The notes: generated from the sequence alone by a model not told the origin. A DNA stretch of 55,558 nt from Scatomorpha merdigallinarum (GCA_018710885.1 DVJA01000038.1:1-55558), one strand, 5' to 3'. Shown: positions 31,876-40,864, numbered from the stretch's first letter. A program made the numbers and translations.

Positions 31876-33911
31876 AACAGCAGACCTCCTATCTGGTACA
31901 CGGCGAAGGTCACAAGCCATGCCACGCCGAGCTGGAAAGCCGCCGTAACAAGCATGTACTTCGTGCTCGACTCGCGCCTTATGGTGGCGAGCGTCGCCGT
32001 GCAGGGTATGTACAGCAGGCAGAACACCATGAGGCACAGCGCGTTGAGGCTGCCGAAGCCGATAGAGCTGAGCGCGGCCGAGAACTCGGTCATACCCTCG
32101 GGCGAGGAGGCGTTCACTATGCCGAAGAGCACCGCGCAGCTCGAGACGACAACCTCCTTGGCCGAGATACCGGCGATAAGCGCCACGGCAATCTGCCAGA
32201 ATCCCAGTCCGATCGGCACAAAGAACGGCGTGATAACGCGGCCTATCACAGCTCCGAAGCTCTCCGACATATCCGTAGCATAGCCGTGTACGCCGAAGTT
32301 CAGCAGCACCCAGATTATGAGCGTTGCGACGAATATCGTCGTACCCGCCTTGCCGAGGTAGTCCTTTACCTTCTCCCAGACGTAGATGGCCACGGTTCGG
32401 GAGTCCGGCAGCTTGTACTCGGGCAGCTCTATCATAAGGTAGTTTACGCTCTTTTTCCTGTCCAGGAGGTGGATAATGGCCGAAACTATTATGGCCACGA
32501 TGATACCTATGAGATACATAGAGTAGGCCACAATCATGGCGTTGTCTCCGAAAAACATCTCCGCGAAGAGTATGTATATGGTGAGCCTCGCGTTGCAGCT
32601 CATGAAGGGCGTGACCAGCATGACCTTGTAGCGGTCGCGCTTGTTCTCGAGCGCCCTGGAAGCCATTATGGCCGGCACCGTGCAGCCGAAGCCGAGCAGC
32701 ATGGGAATAAAGGCCCTGCCGGAGAGGCCGAGGTGGCTCATAACTCCCTCCATAACATAGGCCACGCGCGCCATGTATCCGCTGTCCTCCAACAGCGCCA
32801 GGCAGAGGAAGAGTATGAGTATGTTCGGCAGGAAGGTCACGACCGTACCCACGCCCGCAATGACACCGTCTACAACAAGTGAAGTTATCATGCCGCTGGC
32901 GTTCACGGCCGCCAGGCCGTTCGTCACAGCGCCACTGAGCCAGTCTATGCCCAGCTCCAACCAGCCTTTAAGCCAGTCGCCGACCGTAAACGTGAGCAGG
33001 AAAATCACGGCCATAATGCCCAGGAACACCGGGATACCCCAGATCTTGCTGGTCAGCACGGCGTCTGCCTTCTCCGTCAACACATCTTGCCTCTGCTTGT
33101 GCATCAGCACCTCGCTGATGACCTCGCCGATGAAGTCGTACTTCTGATTGATTATGTCCGACTCGTAGCTGCGGTCGAGCACATTCGGCAGGTTCACCGG
33201 ATACTTCTCGCAGATCTCCTTGTCACTTTCCAGCAGCTTGAGCGCGTACCAGCGGTAGTTCTTCAAATCCGGATAGCGCCGCATGAGCTCGGGTATTATC
33301 TGGTCTATCTTGTCCTCTATCTTGTCCGAGTAGACCATGGCGAACTCACTGTGGTGGTCGTGTTCGTGGTGAGTTATCTCGCTGTGGTCGTGTATAAGCC
33401 TGTCCGGCGTAGTCTGACCCTTGTGGTGCAGGGCAGCGTGCATAAGTATGTCAAGCCCGCGCCTCTTGCGCGCCGACACCGGCACAATGGGTATGCCCAG
33501 CATCTCCGGGAAGCGGTGCATATCTATCTCCATGCCGCGCTTCTCCACAATGTCCATCATGTTCAGCGCCATAACCACGGGCTTGCCCAACTCCAGGAGC
33601 TGCAAGGTGAGGTACAGGCTGCGCTCGAGCGCGCTCGCGTCCACAACGTTTATTATCACATCCACCTCGTCCGAGAGGATGAAGTTCCTCGACACCGTCT
33701 CCTCCATCGTGTAGCTTGTGAGCGAATAGGTGCCCGGGAGGTCCACGAGGTGTATGTCCATGTCGTGGAAGTGTATCTGTCCCTCCACTTTCTCAACCGT
33801 GACGCCGGGCCAGTTGGCCACCTTCAGGTTGGCGCCGGTGTAGGCGTTGAAGAGCGTGGTCTTGCCGCAGTTGGGATTGCCGATAAAGCCGATCGTCATC
33901 TCACTGCTCAT
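31872..33911 (-). CDS. feoB: Ferrous iron transporter FeoB
   Basis: The 679-residue transporter has an N-terminal G domain with G1 GNPNCGKTT (11-19), G3 DLPGTYSL and G4 NMMD. A GDI-like helical region follows, with a His-rich stretch (HDHSEITHHEHDHHSE). The C-terminal Gate membrane domains contain GFGCTVPAIMASRALENKRDR. It imports Fe2+ across the cytoplasmic membrane. The start overlaps feoA by 11 bases. An internal ATG at 33899 is possible, but the GGTGAAGG site favours 33911. The His-rich spacer may bind metal. Confidence 0.97.
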   Translation of the reverse strand: MSSEMTIGFIGNPNCGKTTLFNAYTGANLKVANWPGVTVEKVEGQIHFHDMDIHLVDLPGTYSLTSYTMEETVSRNFILSDEVDVIINVVDASALERSLYLTLQLLELGKPVVMALNMMDIVEKRGMEIDMHRFPEMLGIPIVPVSARKRRGLDILMHAALHHKGQTTPDRLIHDHSEITHHEHDHHSEFAMVYSDKIEDKIDQIIPELMRRYPDLKNYRWYALKLLESDKEICEKYPVNLPNVLDRSYESDIINQKYDFIGEVISEVLMHKQRQDVLTEKADAVLTSKIWGIPVFLGIMAVIFLLTFTVGDWLKGWLELGIDWLSGAVTNGLAAVNASGMITSLVVDGVIAGVGTVVTFLPNILILFLCLALLEDSGYMARVAYVMEGVMSHLGLSGRAFIPMLLGFGCTVPAIMASRALENKRDRYKVMLVTPFMSCNARLTIYILFAEMFFGDNAMIVAYSMYLIGIIVAIIVSAIIHLLDRKKSVNYLMIELPEYKLPDSRTVAIYVWEKVKDYLGKAGTTIFVATLIIWVLLNFGVHGYATDMSESFGAVIGRVITPFFVPIGLGFWQIAVALIAGISAKEVVVSSCAVLFGIVNASSPEGMTEFSAALSSIGFGSLNALCLMVFCLLYIPCTATLATIRRESSTKYMLVTAAFQLGVAWLVTFAVYQIGGLLF

Positions 33912-34137
33912 CGCCCTTCACCTCCCTCACCCTGATGTTCTGCGTGATGTTGTAGCCCAGCGCGAAGCGTGTCCCTCGCAGCTTGATAATCATTATGCCC
34001 TTGCCCTTCCGGTTCAGCACGCTGATCGTCGTCCCCGTCGTCATACCCAGGGCCTCAAGCCTGCGCTCGAGCTCAAAGGGCAGATTCAGGCTCTCAACCA
34101 CACAGCTTTGCCCTATCTGTATATCCTTTAAAAACAT
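33901..34137 (-). CDS. feoA: FeoA, SH3-like iron transport protein
   Basis: The 78-residue protein has the FeoA SH3-like pattern: IGQSCVVESLNLPFELERRLEALGMTTGTTISVLNRKGKGIMIIKLRGTRFALG. It is cytoplasmic and interacts with FeoB. It is first in the feoA-feoB-small protein operon. A GC-rich hairpin (GCCGGGAC.../...TCCCGGC, about 34151-34172) lies in its leader just upstream of the ribosome binding site and could mark the 5' UTR. Confidence 0.93.
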   Translation of the reverse strand: MFLKDIQIGQSCVVESLNLPFELERRLEALGMTTGTTISVLNRKGKGIMIIKLRGTRFALGYNITQNIRVREVKGDEQ

Positions 34138-34177
34138 ATATAAATACCTCCGGCCGGGAAAACGTCCCGGCTACATA

Positions 34178-34206
34178 ATAATATAAAAATCAGCCGGCAT
34201 AGTCAA
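34178..34206 (-). promoter_or_regulatory. feo promoter overlapping an upstream terminator
   Basis: On the minus strand TTGACT (34201-34206) and TATTAT (34178-34183) have a 17-base spacer. The spacer contains the 3' arm of the terminator of the preceding esterase gene, so both signals share bases. Confidence 0.6.
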
Positions 34207-34224
34207 TCCACCTCCGGCTGATTT
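34185..34224 (-). terminator. Terminator of the esterase gene
   Basis: AAATCAGCCGG (minus-strand 34214-34224) pairs with CCGGCTGATTT (34187-34197) and is followed by TTT on the minus strand. The loop is long (16 bases) and holds the feo -35 box. Confidence 0.6.
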
Positions 34225-34287
34225 CGGCATATTCCTATGTAGATTTTGAGTTTACATAATTCCAAATCTTTTGTAACCCACGCATCG

Positions 34288-34962
34288 CTATTCTCTCAGC
34301 AGCCAGGCAATGCCTCTGGCGCAGCGCGCATCCGGTTCGGCAAAGTGGTTCCCCGGATTCAGCTCAAAGGCCGTTTTGATTCCCTTCCGGGCCAGATAGC
34401 CCTCTATCTCGCGCGTGTTGTCCTCCACGCTCCTCATGTACCGGTTGCGCACATGCGCCTCCCTGTCGCCGAGCGAGAAGTAGACCCGCTCCACGCCCGG
34501 AGCCAGCTCGTGCGTACGCACGAACTCCACCATCCCCGGGAACCACAGCGAACCCGACACGCTTGCCGCGCGCGAAAACAATCCCGTATTGTAGAGCGCC
34601 CAGAACGCAAAGAGCCCTCCAAGCGAGTAACCAGCAACCCCACGCCAGCTTATCTCTCCCGGCATCAGGCCCTCGGCCCGCGGCACTATCTCCCCCAGCA
34701 GCAGTTCGAGATATTCCGCGCCGTCACCCCCGAAGTCAGTTCCACCCTTAAAGACGGGCGGGCAGCGCCAGGGCGTCATATCCGAGTCCCAGTCCAACCC
34801 GCTCACAGCCACAAGCGAGCACTCCGGAGCGCCAAGCCTCCCGAGCTCGGACAGCACCGCCGCCCCGGCGCCCTCGTGCGTATTCAAATATATAACCGGA
34901 CGCCCGCCGGCCGCAGCCGGGAACACCTCTGCCTTGCGCCCGCCAATTTCAAATGAATCCAC
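34288..34962 (-). CDS. Esterase of the siderophore-hydrolase (esterase D/BesA-like) type
   Basis: The 224-residue alpha/beta-hydrolase has the nucleophile elbow GYSLGG, an upstream LNTHEGAG segment, WDSDMTPW typical of esterase-D-type enzymes, and a late catalytic histidine in NPGNHF. This type includes hydrolases that cleave ferric catechol siderophores, and the gene lies directly upstream of feo, which supports an iron-related role. An ATG at 34998 falls at the predicted transcription start, so the GTG at 34962, after GGAGGGG, is preferred. No signal peptide is visible. Confidence 0.75.
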   Translation of the reverse strand: MDSFEIGGRKAEVFPAAAGGRPVIYLNTHEGAGAAVLSELGRLGAPECSLVAVSGLDWDSDMTPWRCPPVFKGGTDFGGDGAEYLELLLGEIVPRAEGLMPGEISWRGVAGYSLGGLFAFWALYNTGLFSRAASVSGSLWFPGMVEFVRTHELAPGVERVYFSLGDREAHVRNRYMRSVEDNTREIEGYLARKGIKTAFELNPGNHFAEPDARCARGIAWLLRE

Positions 34963-35004
34963 AGCAAAAACACCCCTCCGGCACTGGTTTAATGTCATAT
35001 ACTG

Positions 35005-35032
35005 ATTATACTATACGCAGGCGTCAAATCAA
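35005..35032 (-). promoter_or_regulatory. Promoter of the esterase gene
   Basis: On the minus strand TTGATT (35027-35032) and TATAAT (35005-35010) have a 16-base spacer. The predicted start is near 34998, which decides the start codon choice at 34962. Confidence 0.6.
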
Positions 35033-35118
35033 GCTCCGACGCCTCTGTCAAGTCTTTATACCGCGTGCATTTGTACACATCTCACAAACACGTGCCTCTT
35101 TATGGGCTTTTATTGTGT

Positions 35119-35147
35119 TTGCCTAAAACCCTGGCAAATGTTATAAT
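35119..35147 (+). promoter_or_regulatory. glyA promoter
   Basis: TTGCCT (35119-35124) and TATAAT (35142-35147) are spaced by 17 bases, about 55 bases upstream of the glyA ATG. Confidence 0.65.
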
Positions 35148-35206
35148 GCCCTTACATAAGGCTTATGCCGTTTTGAGAGAAAAATAAAAATCTGGGGGAT
35201 AGGACA

Positions 35207-36451
35207 ATGGATTTTGCACACCTTCGTCTTGAAGATGAGGAGATTTTCGGCGCAATGGAGCAGGAGCTCTGCCGCCAGCGCGACCATATAGAGCTGATAG
35301 CCAGCGAGAACTTCACGTCGCCTGCGGTAATGGAGGCCGTGGGCAGCCACCTTACAAACAAGTACGCCGAGGGCTATCCCGGCAAGCGCTTTTACGGCGG
35401 CTGCGAACACGTGGACGTCGTGGAAGAAATTGCCCGCCAGAGAGCCTGCCAGCTCTTCGGCGCCGACCACGCAAACGTGCAGCCGCACGCCGGCAGCCAG
35501 GCCAACATGGCCGTCTATCTCGCACTGGCCAAACCCGGCGACGTGCTAATGGGCATGGACCTCAACTGCGGCGGCCACCTCACCCACGGCTCCAAGGCCA
35601 GCATCACCGGCAAGTATTTCGAGGTCCACGGCTACGGCGTCGACCGCGAGACTGAGCTGATAGACTACGACGAGATGCGCCGCATGGCCATCGAGCTGCA
35701 GCCCAAAATGATAATCTCCGGCGCGAGCGCCTATTCGCGCATTATAGATTGGAAGCGCATCCGCGAAATCTGCGACGAGGTCGGCGCGTACATGTTCGTG
35801 GACATGGCCCACATTGGCGGCCTGGTGGCCGCGGGCGTACACCCCTCGCCCGTGCCGTATGCCGACGTCGTAACCACCACTACGCACAAGACCCTGCGCG
35901 GCCCGCGCGGCGCAATCATCCTCTGCAAAGAGGAATTGGCCAAGAAGATAGACTCTGCAGTCTTTCCCGGCAGCCAGGGCGGCCCGCTCATGCATGTGAT
36001 TGCCGGCAAGGCCGTCTGCTTTAAAGAGGCCATGCAGCCCGCGTTTGTGGAGTACCAGAAGCAGGTCGTCAAGAACGCCGCCGCGCTCGCCGAAATGCTC
36101 AAGGCCGGCGGCATGCGCCTGGTCTCCGGCGGCACGGATAATCACCTGCTGCTCGCCGACGTCATGAGCCTCGGCGTGACCGGCCGTGACGTGCAGGAGC
36201 GGCTGGACCGCGCCCACATCACCGCCAACAAGAACGCCATCCCCTTCGACACCCAGCCGCCTCACCTTGCAAGCGGCGTGCGCTTCGGCTCCCCGGCCGC
36301 CACCACCCGCGGCATGAAGGAGCCCGAGATGCGCCAGATCGGCGAGCTCATACTGCGCCTCATCCGCGAGGGCGAGGACGCCGTCCCCGCCGTGCGCGAA
36401 GAGGTCATGAGCCTGTGCGAGCGCTTCCCGCTCTACCCGGGCGTGATATGA
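35207..36451 (+). CDS. glyA: Serine hydroxymethyltransferase
   Basis: This full-length 414-residue PLP enzyme makes glycine and 5,10-methylene-tetrahydrofolate from serine. Visible features are IASENFTSPAVMEAVGS, NKYAEGYPGKRFYGGC, and VDMAHIGGLVAAG with the cofactor-contacting Asp-x-Ala-His. The PLP lysine is Lys228 in TTTTHKTLRGPRG. The C-terminal RFGSPAATTRG substrate loop is also present. It is cytoplasmic and probably dimeric or tetrameric. A response regulator gene starts one base after its stop, so the regulator appears to be transcribed with this housekeeping gene. Confidence 0.97.
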   Translation: MDFAHLRLEDEEIFGAMEQELCRQRDHIELIASENFTSPAVMEAVGSHLTNKYAEGYPGKRFYGGCEHVDVVEEIARQRACQLFGADHANVQPHAGSQANMAVYLALAKPGDVLMGMDLNCGGHLTHGSKASITGKYFEVHGYGVDRETELIDYDEMRRMAIELQPKMIISGASAYSRIIDWKRIREICDEVGAYMFVDMAHIGGLVAAGVHPSPVPYADVVTTTTHKTLRGPRGAIILCKEELAKKIDSAVFPGSQGGPLMHVIAGKAVCFKEAMQPAFVEYQKQVVKNAAALAEMLKAGGMRLVSGGTDNHLLLADVMSLGVTGRDVQERLDRAHITANKNAIPFDTQPPHLASGVRFGSPAATTRGMKEPEMRQIGELILRLIREGEDAVPAVREEVMSLCERFPLYPGVI

Positions 36452-36452
36452 G

Positions 36453-37133
36453 ATGAACTACCGTATCCTCCTTGTAGAGGACGACGACGTCATCGCCGGA
36501 GCCGTAGCCAGCCATATAAGCTCCTGGGGCTGCGAAGTACGCCGCGCAACTAATTACGCGGACATCATGCCGGACTTTGAGGACTTCGACCCCCAGCTCG
36601 TGCTGCTGGATATCGGCCTGCCGTATTTCAACGGCTTCCACTGGTGCAGCGAGATACGCCGCCGCTCCAAGGTCCCGGTCATCTTCATCTCCAGCGCCTC
36701 GGACAACATGAACATCGTCATGGCCGTGAACATGGGCGCGGACGACTTCATCGCCAAGCCCTTCGACCTCGGCGTCCTGACGGCCAAGGTTCCGGCCCTG
36801 CTGCGCCGCACGTACGACTTCGCCAACCCGGACGCCAACCGCCTCTCGGCGCACGGCGCGGTCCTGGACTTGAACTCCGGTGCGCTCGAATACTCCGGCG
36901 AGCGGCTTGAGCTGACGAAAAATGAGCTCAAGATTCTCCAATCGCTCATGGAGAAGTGCGGCCATGTCGTAAGCCGCGACGAGCTCATGATGCGTCTTTG
37001 GCAAACGGACAGCTTTGTCGATGAGAACACGCTCACCGTCAACGTCACGCGCCTGCGGCGCCGCCTCGAGAACATCGGCCTCGGCGACTTCATCAAGACG
37101 CGCAAGGGACTCGGCTATATAATCGAAGAGTAA
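36453..37133 (+). CDS. BceR/VirR-like response regulator
   Basis: The 226-residue OmpR-type regulator has a receiver domain (phosphoacceptor Asp53 in LLDIGLPYFNG; SSASDNMNIVMAVNMGADDF, typical of BceR-type regulators) and a winged helix (TKNELKILQSLMEKCGHVVSRDELM). Its partner is probably the BceS-like kinase at 39783, and its target the BceAB-like transporter at 43354, whose promoter holds a perfect BceR-type dyad. It follows glyA by one base and ends at a terminator. Confidence 0.88.
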   Translation: MNYRILLVEDDDVIAGAVASHISSWGCEVRRATNYADIMPDFEDFDPQLVLLDIGLPYFNGFHWCSEIRRRSKVPVIFISSASDNMNIVMAVNMGADDFIAKPFDLGVLTAKVPALLRRTYDFANPDANRLSAHGAVLDLNSGALEYSGERLELTKNELKILQSLMEKCGHVVSRDELMMRLWQTDSFVDENTLTVNVTRLRRRLENIGLGDFIKTRKGLGYIIEE

Positions 37134-37142
37134 ATTTTGTAC

Positions 37143-37175
37143 AGCGGGAGGGCCCTCACGGCCCTTCCGCTTTTT
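37143..37175 (+). terminator. Terminator of the glyA-regulator operon
   Basis: AGCGGGAGGGCC pairs with GGCCCTTCCGCT (one G-T wobble) around CTCAC, followed by TTTTT. Confidence 0.8.
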
Positions 37176-37244
37176 ACAATATTGGGCTGGTAATTTTAAC
37201 ACCGATAAAGTAAAATAATTTGAAATATCTCGAGAGGACAAGCC

Positions 37245-38033
37245 ATGCCTACCACTTACACACACCAGCGTTTCGGCTCTGACTGCCTGGAAACCCTGCC
37301 TGACGAGTGGCGCGCCGCCGCAGAGCGCCGCCGCGGCCTGTACGACACGGGCGCACACGGCCCCGACATATTCTTCTACTACCACCCCGTCTGCCCAAAC
37401 CGCGTCACCGCCTACGGCAGCGCGCTGCACCGGCGCAGCGCGCGGGAGTTCTTTGCCCGCGCCCGCCTGAGCTGGATGACATATCACGACAGAGACGTGA
37501 TGCTCTCCTACCTGCTCGGCTTTCTCACGCACTTCGCGCTAGACAGCGCCTGCCACGGCTATGTGAACAGCGCCGGTCCGGAACTGGGCGTCAGTCACAA
37601 CAGGCTCGAGGCGGTGTACGACGCATATCTCATGCGCCGCGACGGCCTTACGCCCACGCGCATCATGCGCGGCGCCGCGCTGGAGCCCACGGCGGCAAAC
37701 GCCGGGGTCGTCGCGCGCTTTTTTGACCTGCCGGAGAAGAAGGTGCTCTCCGCGATGCGCGGGCAGGAGGCAGTCATGCGCCTTCTCTATTCGCCGGACG
37801 GACGCCGGAAGCGCGCCCTGCGCGGCGTGCTCCGCACGCTGCACATACCCGGCCACCTCGACGACATCTTCATCGACGACGAGATACCGCCAAATCTCGG
37901 CAGCGCTATGGATGAGCTCGACCGGCTCTACGCCGGCGCTCTGACGGAGTACCCGGACATGGCGCGCAGCCTTGTGGACTTTTTGGACGGACGCGGGGAA
38001 CTGTCCGCGCGGTTTGGCCGCGATTTTGAGTAA
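37245..38033 (+). CDS. Zinc-dependent phospholipase C-family protein
   Basis: The 262-residue protein starts PTTYTHQRFG and contains DTGAHGPDIFFYYHP and LLGFLTHFALDSACHGYVN, with histidines and aspartates spaced as in the zinc-dependent phospholipase C/S1-P1 nuclease-like fold (His in THxxF, DxxH, HFxxDxxxH). No signal peptide is visible, so the substrate is probably intracellular. Many clostridial relatives are annotated only as zinc-dependent PLC family. It lies 17 bases before the UMF1 transporter gene and is likely co-transcribed. Confidence 0.75.
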   Translation: MPTTYTHQRFGSDCLETLPDEWRAAAERRRGLYDTGAHGPDIFFYYHPVCPNRVTAYGSALHRRSAREFFARARLSWMTYHDRDVMLSYLLGFLTHFALDSACHGYVNSAGPELGVSHNRLEAVYDAYLMRRDGLTPTRIMRGAALEPTAANAGVVARFFDLPEKKVLSAMRGQEAVMRLLYSPDGRRKRALRGVLRTLHIPGHLDDIFIDDEIPPNLGSAMDELDRLYAGALTEYPDMARSLVDFLDGRGELSARFGRDFE

Positions 38034-38050
38034 AACGAGAGGGGATCAGC

Positions 38051-39325
38051 ATGCTCAAAGCTCTAAAGGAAAAGCTCACGCCTGTCGAACTGGCGTGGGT
38101 GCTCTACGACGTCGGCAACAGTGCCTTCACGATGCTGGCCTGTTCGCTGATACCGATATGGTTCAAATCCCTCGCGATTGGCGACGCCCCCGGCCAGCTC
38201 AGCAGCGACGCCGCCACCGGCACCTGGGCGCTCGGCGTCTCGCTCGTGACGGTCGTCGTCGCGCTGATGGGCCCCGTCTGCGGCGCGCTGAGCGACCGGC
38301 GGGACATGAAGCTCATCTTCTTCCGCACCAGCGTGTTCATAGGCGTGGCCGGCTGCATCATAAACGGCCTCGCAACGGGCTGGGTGCTCTTCCTCGTGGT
38401 GTTCATTATCTCGAAGGTGGCCTACTCATGTTCGCTCACCTTCTACGACTCCATGCTCGGCGACGTGACGACGGAGGAGCGCATGGACGAGGTGTCCAGC
38501 TACGGTTACGCCTGGGGCTACATCGGCTCTTGCATCCCCTTCCTGGTTGCGCTGGTGTTCTACATCCTCGGCCCAGACATGCTGGGCGTGATCTCCGGCT
38601 TCCTCTCGAAGCTGCTCGGCTTCACTGTGACGGCAGTCTGGTGGCTCATCGTGACGCTGCCGCTACTGCGCCGCTACAAGCAGCGCAATTATACGGAGCC
38701 CAAGCCCCACGCCGTGCGCACGGCCTTCGTCAAGCTCGGCGGCACGATAAAGCGCATCGCCACGCAGGACAAGAAGGTCGGCTGGTTCCTGCTCGCCTTC
38801 TTCCTGTACATAGACGGCGTCGGCACCATCATAGACAACTGCATCAACATTGGCACCGACCTCGGCCTCGACACCGTGGGCCAGGTCGTGGTGCTGCTGG
38901 CCACGCAGGTGGTGGCCTGGATATTCTCCCTCGTCTTTGCGAAGCTCAGCCGCCGCTACTCCACCGTCAAGCTGCTGAGCGTTTGCATCATCGGCTATTT
39001 CGCCGTGTGCCTCTACGCCTTCACGCTCCGGACTATGTTGCAGTTCGGCATCATGGCCTTCGGTGTCGGCATGTTCCAGGGCTCTATCCAGTCGCTTAGC
39101 CGCAGCTACTTCACGAAGATAATCCCGCCCGAAAACTCCGGCGAATACTTCGGCATCTACGACATCTTCTCCAAGGGCGCGAGCTTTATCGGCTCTGCCG
39201 TCATCGCCGCCGTGAAATTCGCGGGCGGCACCATAAACATCGCCGTCGGCCTGATGGCCATATTCTTCTTCCTCGGCCTCGTGCTGCTGCGCGTAGCCGA
39301 CAAAAAGGAGAGCGCCAGGGTATAA
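38051..39325 (+). CDS. MFS transporter, UMF1/ATG22-like
   Basis: The 424-residue transporter has about 12 membrane helices. It begins with the UMF1-family pattern LAWVLYDVGNSAFTM and includes the loop GALSDRRDMKLIFF (MFS motif A region), FYDSMLGDVTTEERMDEVSSYGYAWGY and GMFQGSIQSLSRSYFTKIIP. Bacterial UMF1 members have unknown substrates, though efflux of amino acids is proposed for the yeast relative. The family and topology are clear, the cargo is not. Confidence 0.9.
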   Translation: MLKALKEKLTPVELAWVLYDVGNSAFTMLACSLIPIWFKSLAIGDAPGQLSSDAATGTWALGVSLVTVVVALMGPVCGALSDRRDMKLIFFRTSVFIGVAGCIINGLATGWVLFLVVFIISKVAYSCSLTFYDSMLGDVTTEERMDEVSSYGYAWGYIGSCIPFLVALVFYILGPDMLGVISGFLSKLLGFTVTAVWWLIVTLPLLRRYKQRNYTEPKPHAVRTAFVKLGGTIKRIATQDKKVGWFLLAFFLYIDGVGTIIDNCINIGTDLGLDTVGQVVVLLATQVVAWIFSLVFAKLSRRYSTVKLLSVCIIGYFAVCLYAFTLRTMLQFGIMAFGVGMFQGSIQSLSRSYFTKIIPPENSGEYFGIYDIFSKGASFIGSAVIAAVKFAGGTINIAVGLMAIFFFLGLVLLRVADKKESARV

Positions 39326-39329
39326 ACAC

Positions 39330-39392
39330 CTGACAAGCGACAGGAAATTGTGTATAATATGTCCGGCGGCCAGTACGCCGGACATATTTTTT
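39330..39392 (+). promoter_or_regulatory. crcB promoter running straight into a terminator hairpin
   Basis: CTGACA (39330-39335) and TATAAT (39353-39358) have a 17-base spacer. A perfect hairpin ATGTCCGGCG/CGCCGGACAT (39359-39385) with T-run (39387-39392) starts right after the -10. The hairpin may end the MFS transcript, or attenuate crcB. No fluoride-riboswitch consensus was recognised. Confidence 0.55.
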
Positions 39393-39404
39393 GAGGTGAT
39401 ACCC

Positions 39405-39770
39405 ATGCTCGACTGCCTAGCCGTGGGACTCGGGGGCTTCATCGGCTCCGTTGCGCGCTATTTTGTAAGCCGCATCTCCATTGACAAGGCCGGCGCTTTC
39501 CCGATAAACACACTGATTATCAACGTCATAGGTTCTTTCGCCATCGGCCTCATAGCCGCCCTCGTCGTGAAACACTCCGGACTGAATCCCCGGTTGGCAC
39601 TCTTCGTCCGCGTGGGGCTGTGCGGAGGCTTCACCACCTTCTCCACCTTCGCGCTCGAGACGTCCACGCTCCTGCGCTCGGGGTCGTATACATCCGCGGC
39701 GGTGTACGTGATTTTGAGCCTGACATTGTGTGTGCTTGCCGTCTTCGCCGCACAGCGTCTCGTAGGTTAA
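39405..39770 (+). CDS. crcB: CrcB/Fluc fluoride channel
   Basis: The 121-residue protein has four membrane helices and the family motifs GGFIGSVARYFVS, GAFPINTLIINVIGSFAIG and GLCGGFTTFSTFALET. These form the fluoride pore in Fluc dimers. The ATG at 39405 follows a GAGGTGAT site. An in-frame ATG at 39348 lies upstream of the promoter -10 and is unlikely. The BceS-like kinase gene follows 12 bases downstream, suggesting one mRNA. Confidence 0.93.
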   Translation: MLDCLAVGLGGFIGSVARYFVSRISIDKAGAFPINTLIINVIGSFAIGLIAALVVKHSGLNPRLALFVRVGLCGGFTTFSTFALETSTLLRSGSYTSAAVYVILSLTLCVLAVFAAQRLVG

Positions 39771-39782
39771 GGGAGTGTACAA

Positions 39783-40763
39783 ATGTTCTTCTCATATGTA
39801 AAGCGCCGCTGGAAGGTGCTCTCAGCGCTTGCGCTGTTCACTCTGATCTTCGCCCTGGTATTTTCTCTCTACGAACTGCCCACCGAAGCTGTACTCTATG
39901 CCAGCGGGCTGTGCTTCGTCCTGGGCGCCGGACTGCTGGGCTACAGCTACTACCTATACCGCCGCCGCTGCCGGACGCTGGAAACGCTGCAACGTTCAAT
40001 ATGCGTGAGCAGCGACGGCCTGCCCGCGCCGGAAGACCGCATAGAAGAGCTCTATCAGGAACTCATATACGTCCTCTCCGACGAGCGCTCACGCATAGAA
40101 GCAGTCTACGAGGGCGAAAAGCGCGACGCCAACGACTACTACGCCATGTGGGCGCATCAGATCAAGACGCCCATCTCCGCTATGCAGCTTCTGCTGCAGC
40201 AGTCCGAGGTCCCCGACCGGAACGCCCTATCCGCAGAATTGCTGCGCGTGGAGCAGTATGTCGAAATGGTACTCTCGTATCAAAAGCTCGAAGGCGGCGG
40301 CAGCGACTTCGTGCTGCGCAAGCGCAGCCTCGACGGCATAGTCCGCACCTGCCTGCGCAAGTACGCGCGCCTCTTCATCATGAAGAAGCTGCCTCTTGAC
40401 TTCCGCGAGACGCACATGACCGTCTACACAGATGAAAAGTGGCTCGCCTTCATGATAGAGCAGATTCTCTCCAACTCCCTCAAATACACCTCCACGGGCG
40501 GCATCTCCATTTACGCCGAGGGCAAGGCCCTGGTCATAGAGGACACCGGCATAGGCATAGCTGCGGAGGACCTGCCCCGCCTCGGCGAGCGCGGCTACAC
40601 CGGCTACAACGGCCACGAGGACAAAAAGTCCACCGGCCTCGGCCTCTATCTCTGCCGCACCATATGTGAAAAACTCGGCCACAGGCTGGAGATAGAGTCC
40701 ACCCCCGGCCAGGGTACCCGCGTAAAGCTGCTCTTCTCCGACTCCACCATGCTCTACGACTGA
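39783..40763 (+). CDS. BceS-like intramembrane-sensing histidine kinase
   Basis: The 326-residue kinase has two closely spaced membrane helices (about 12-28 and 36-58) with almost no extracellular loop. The phosphoacceptor His125 is in MWAHQIKTPI, the BceS-family signature. Then come N-box EQILSNSLKYTSTGG, DTGIGI and STGLGLYLCR. Such kinases do not sense antibiotics alone but through the partner ABC permease. The BceAB-like transporter at 43354 and the regulator at 36453 are the likely partners, though both are kilobases away. It is co-transcribed with crcB. Confidence 0.9.
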   Translation: MFFSYVKRRWKVLSALALFTLIFALVFSLYELPTEAVLYASGLCFVLGAGLLGYSYYLYRRRCRTLETLQRSICVSSDGLPAPEDRIEELYQELIYVLSDERSRIEAVYEGEKRDANDYYAMWAHQIKTPISAMQLLLQQSEVPDRNALSAELLRVEQYVEMVLSYQKLEGGGSDFVLRKRSLDGIVRTCLRKYARLFIMKKLPLDFRETHMTVYTDEKWLAFMIEQILSNSLKYTSTGGISIYAEGKALVIEDTGIGIAAEDLPRLGERGYTGYNGHEDKKSTGLGLYLCRTICEKLGHRLEIESTPGQGTRVKLLFSDSTMLYD

Positions 40764-40774
40764 CAGCCATTAAT

Positions 40775-40803
40775 TTGAGGTATGGACAGCCATACATTAT
40801 AGG
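40775..40803 (+). promoter_or_regulatory. Promoter of the aldo/keto reductase gene
   Basis: TTGAGG (40775-40780) and TATAGG (40798-40803) are spaced by 17 bases, 60 bases ahead of the TTG start at 40865. Confidence 0.45.
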
Positions 40804-40864
40804 TATTTGCAATGTTCAGCCTCCGGGTATATGCTTTAATCAAAAAAGCCAAGGAGGAATACAC

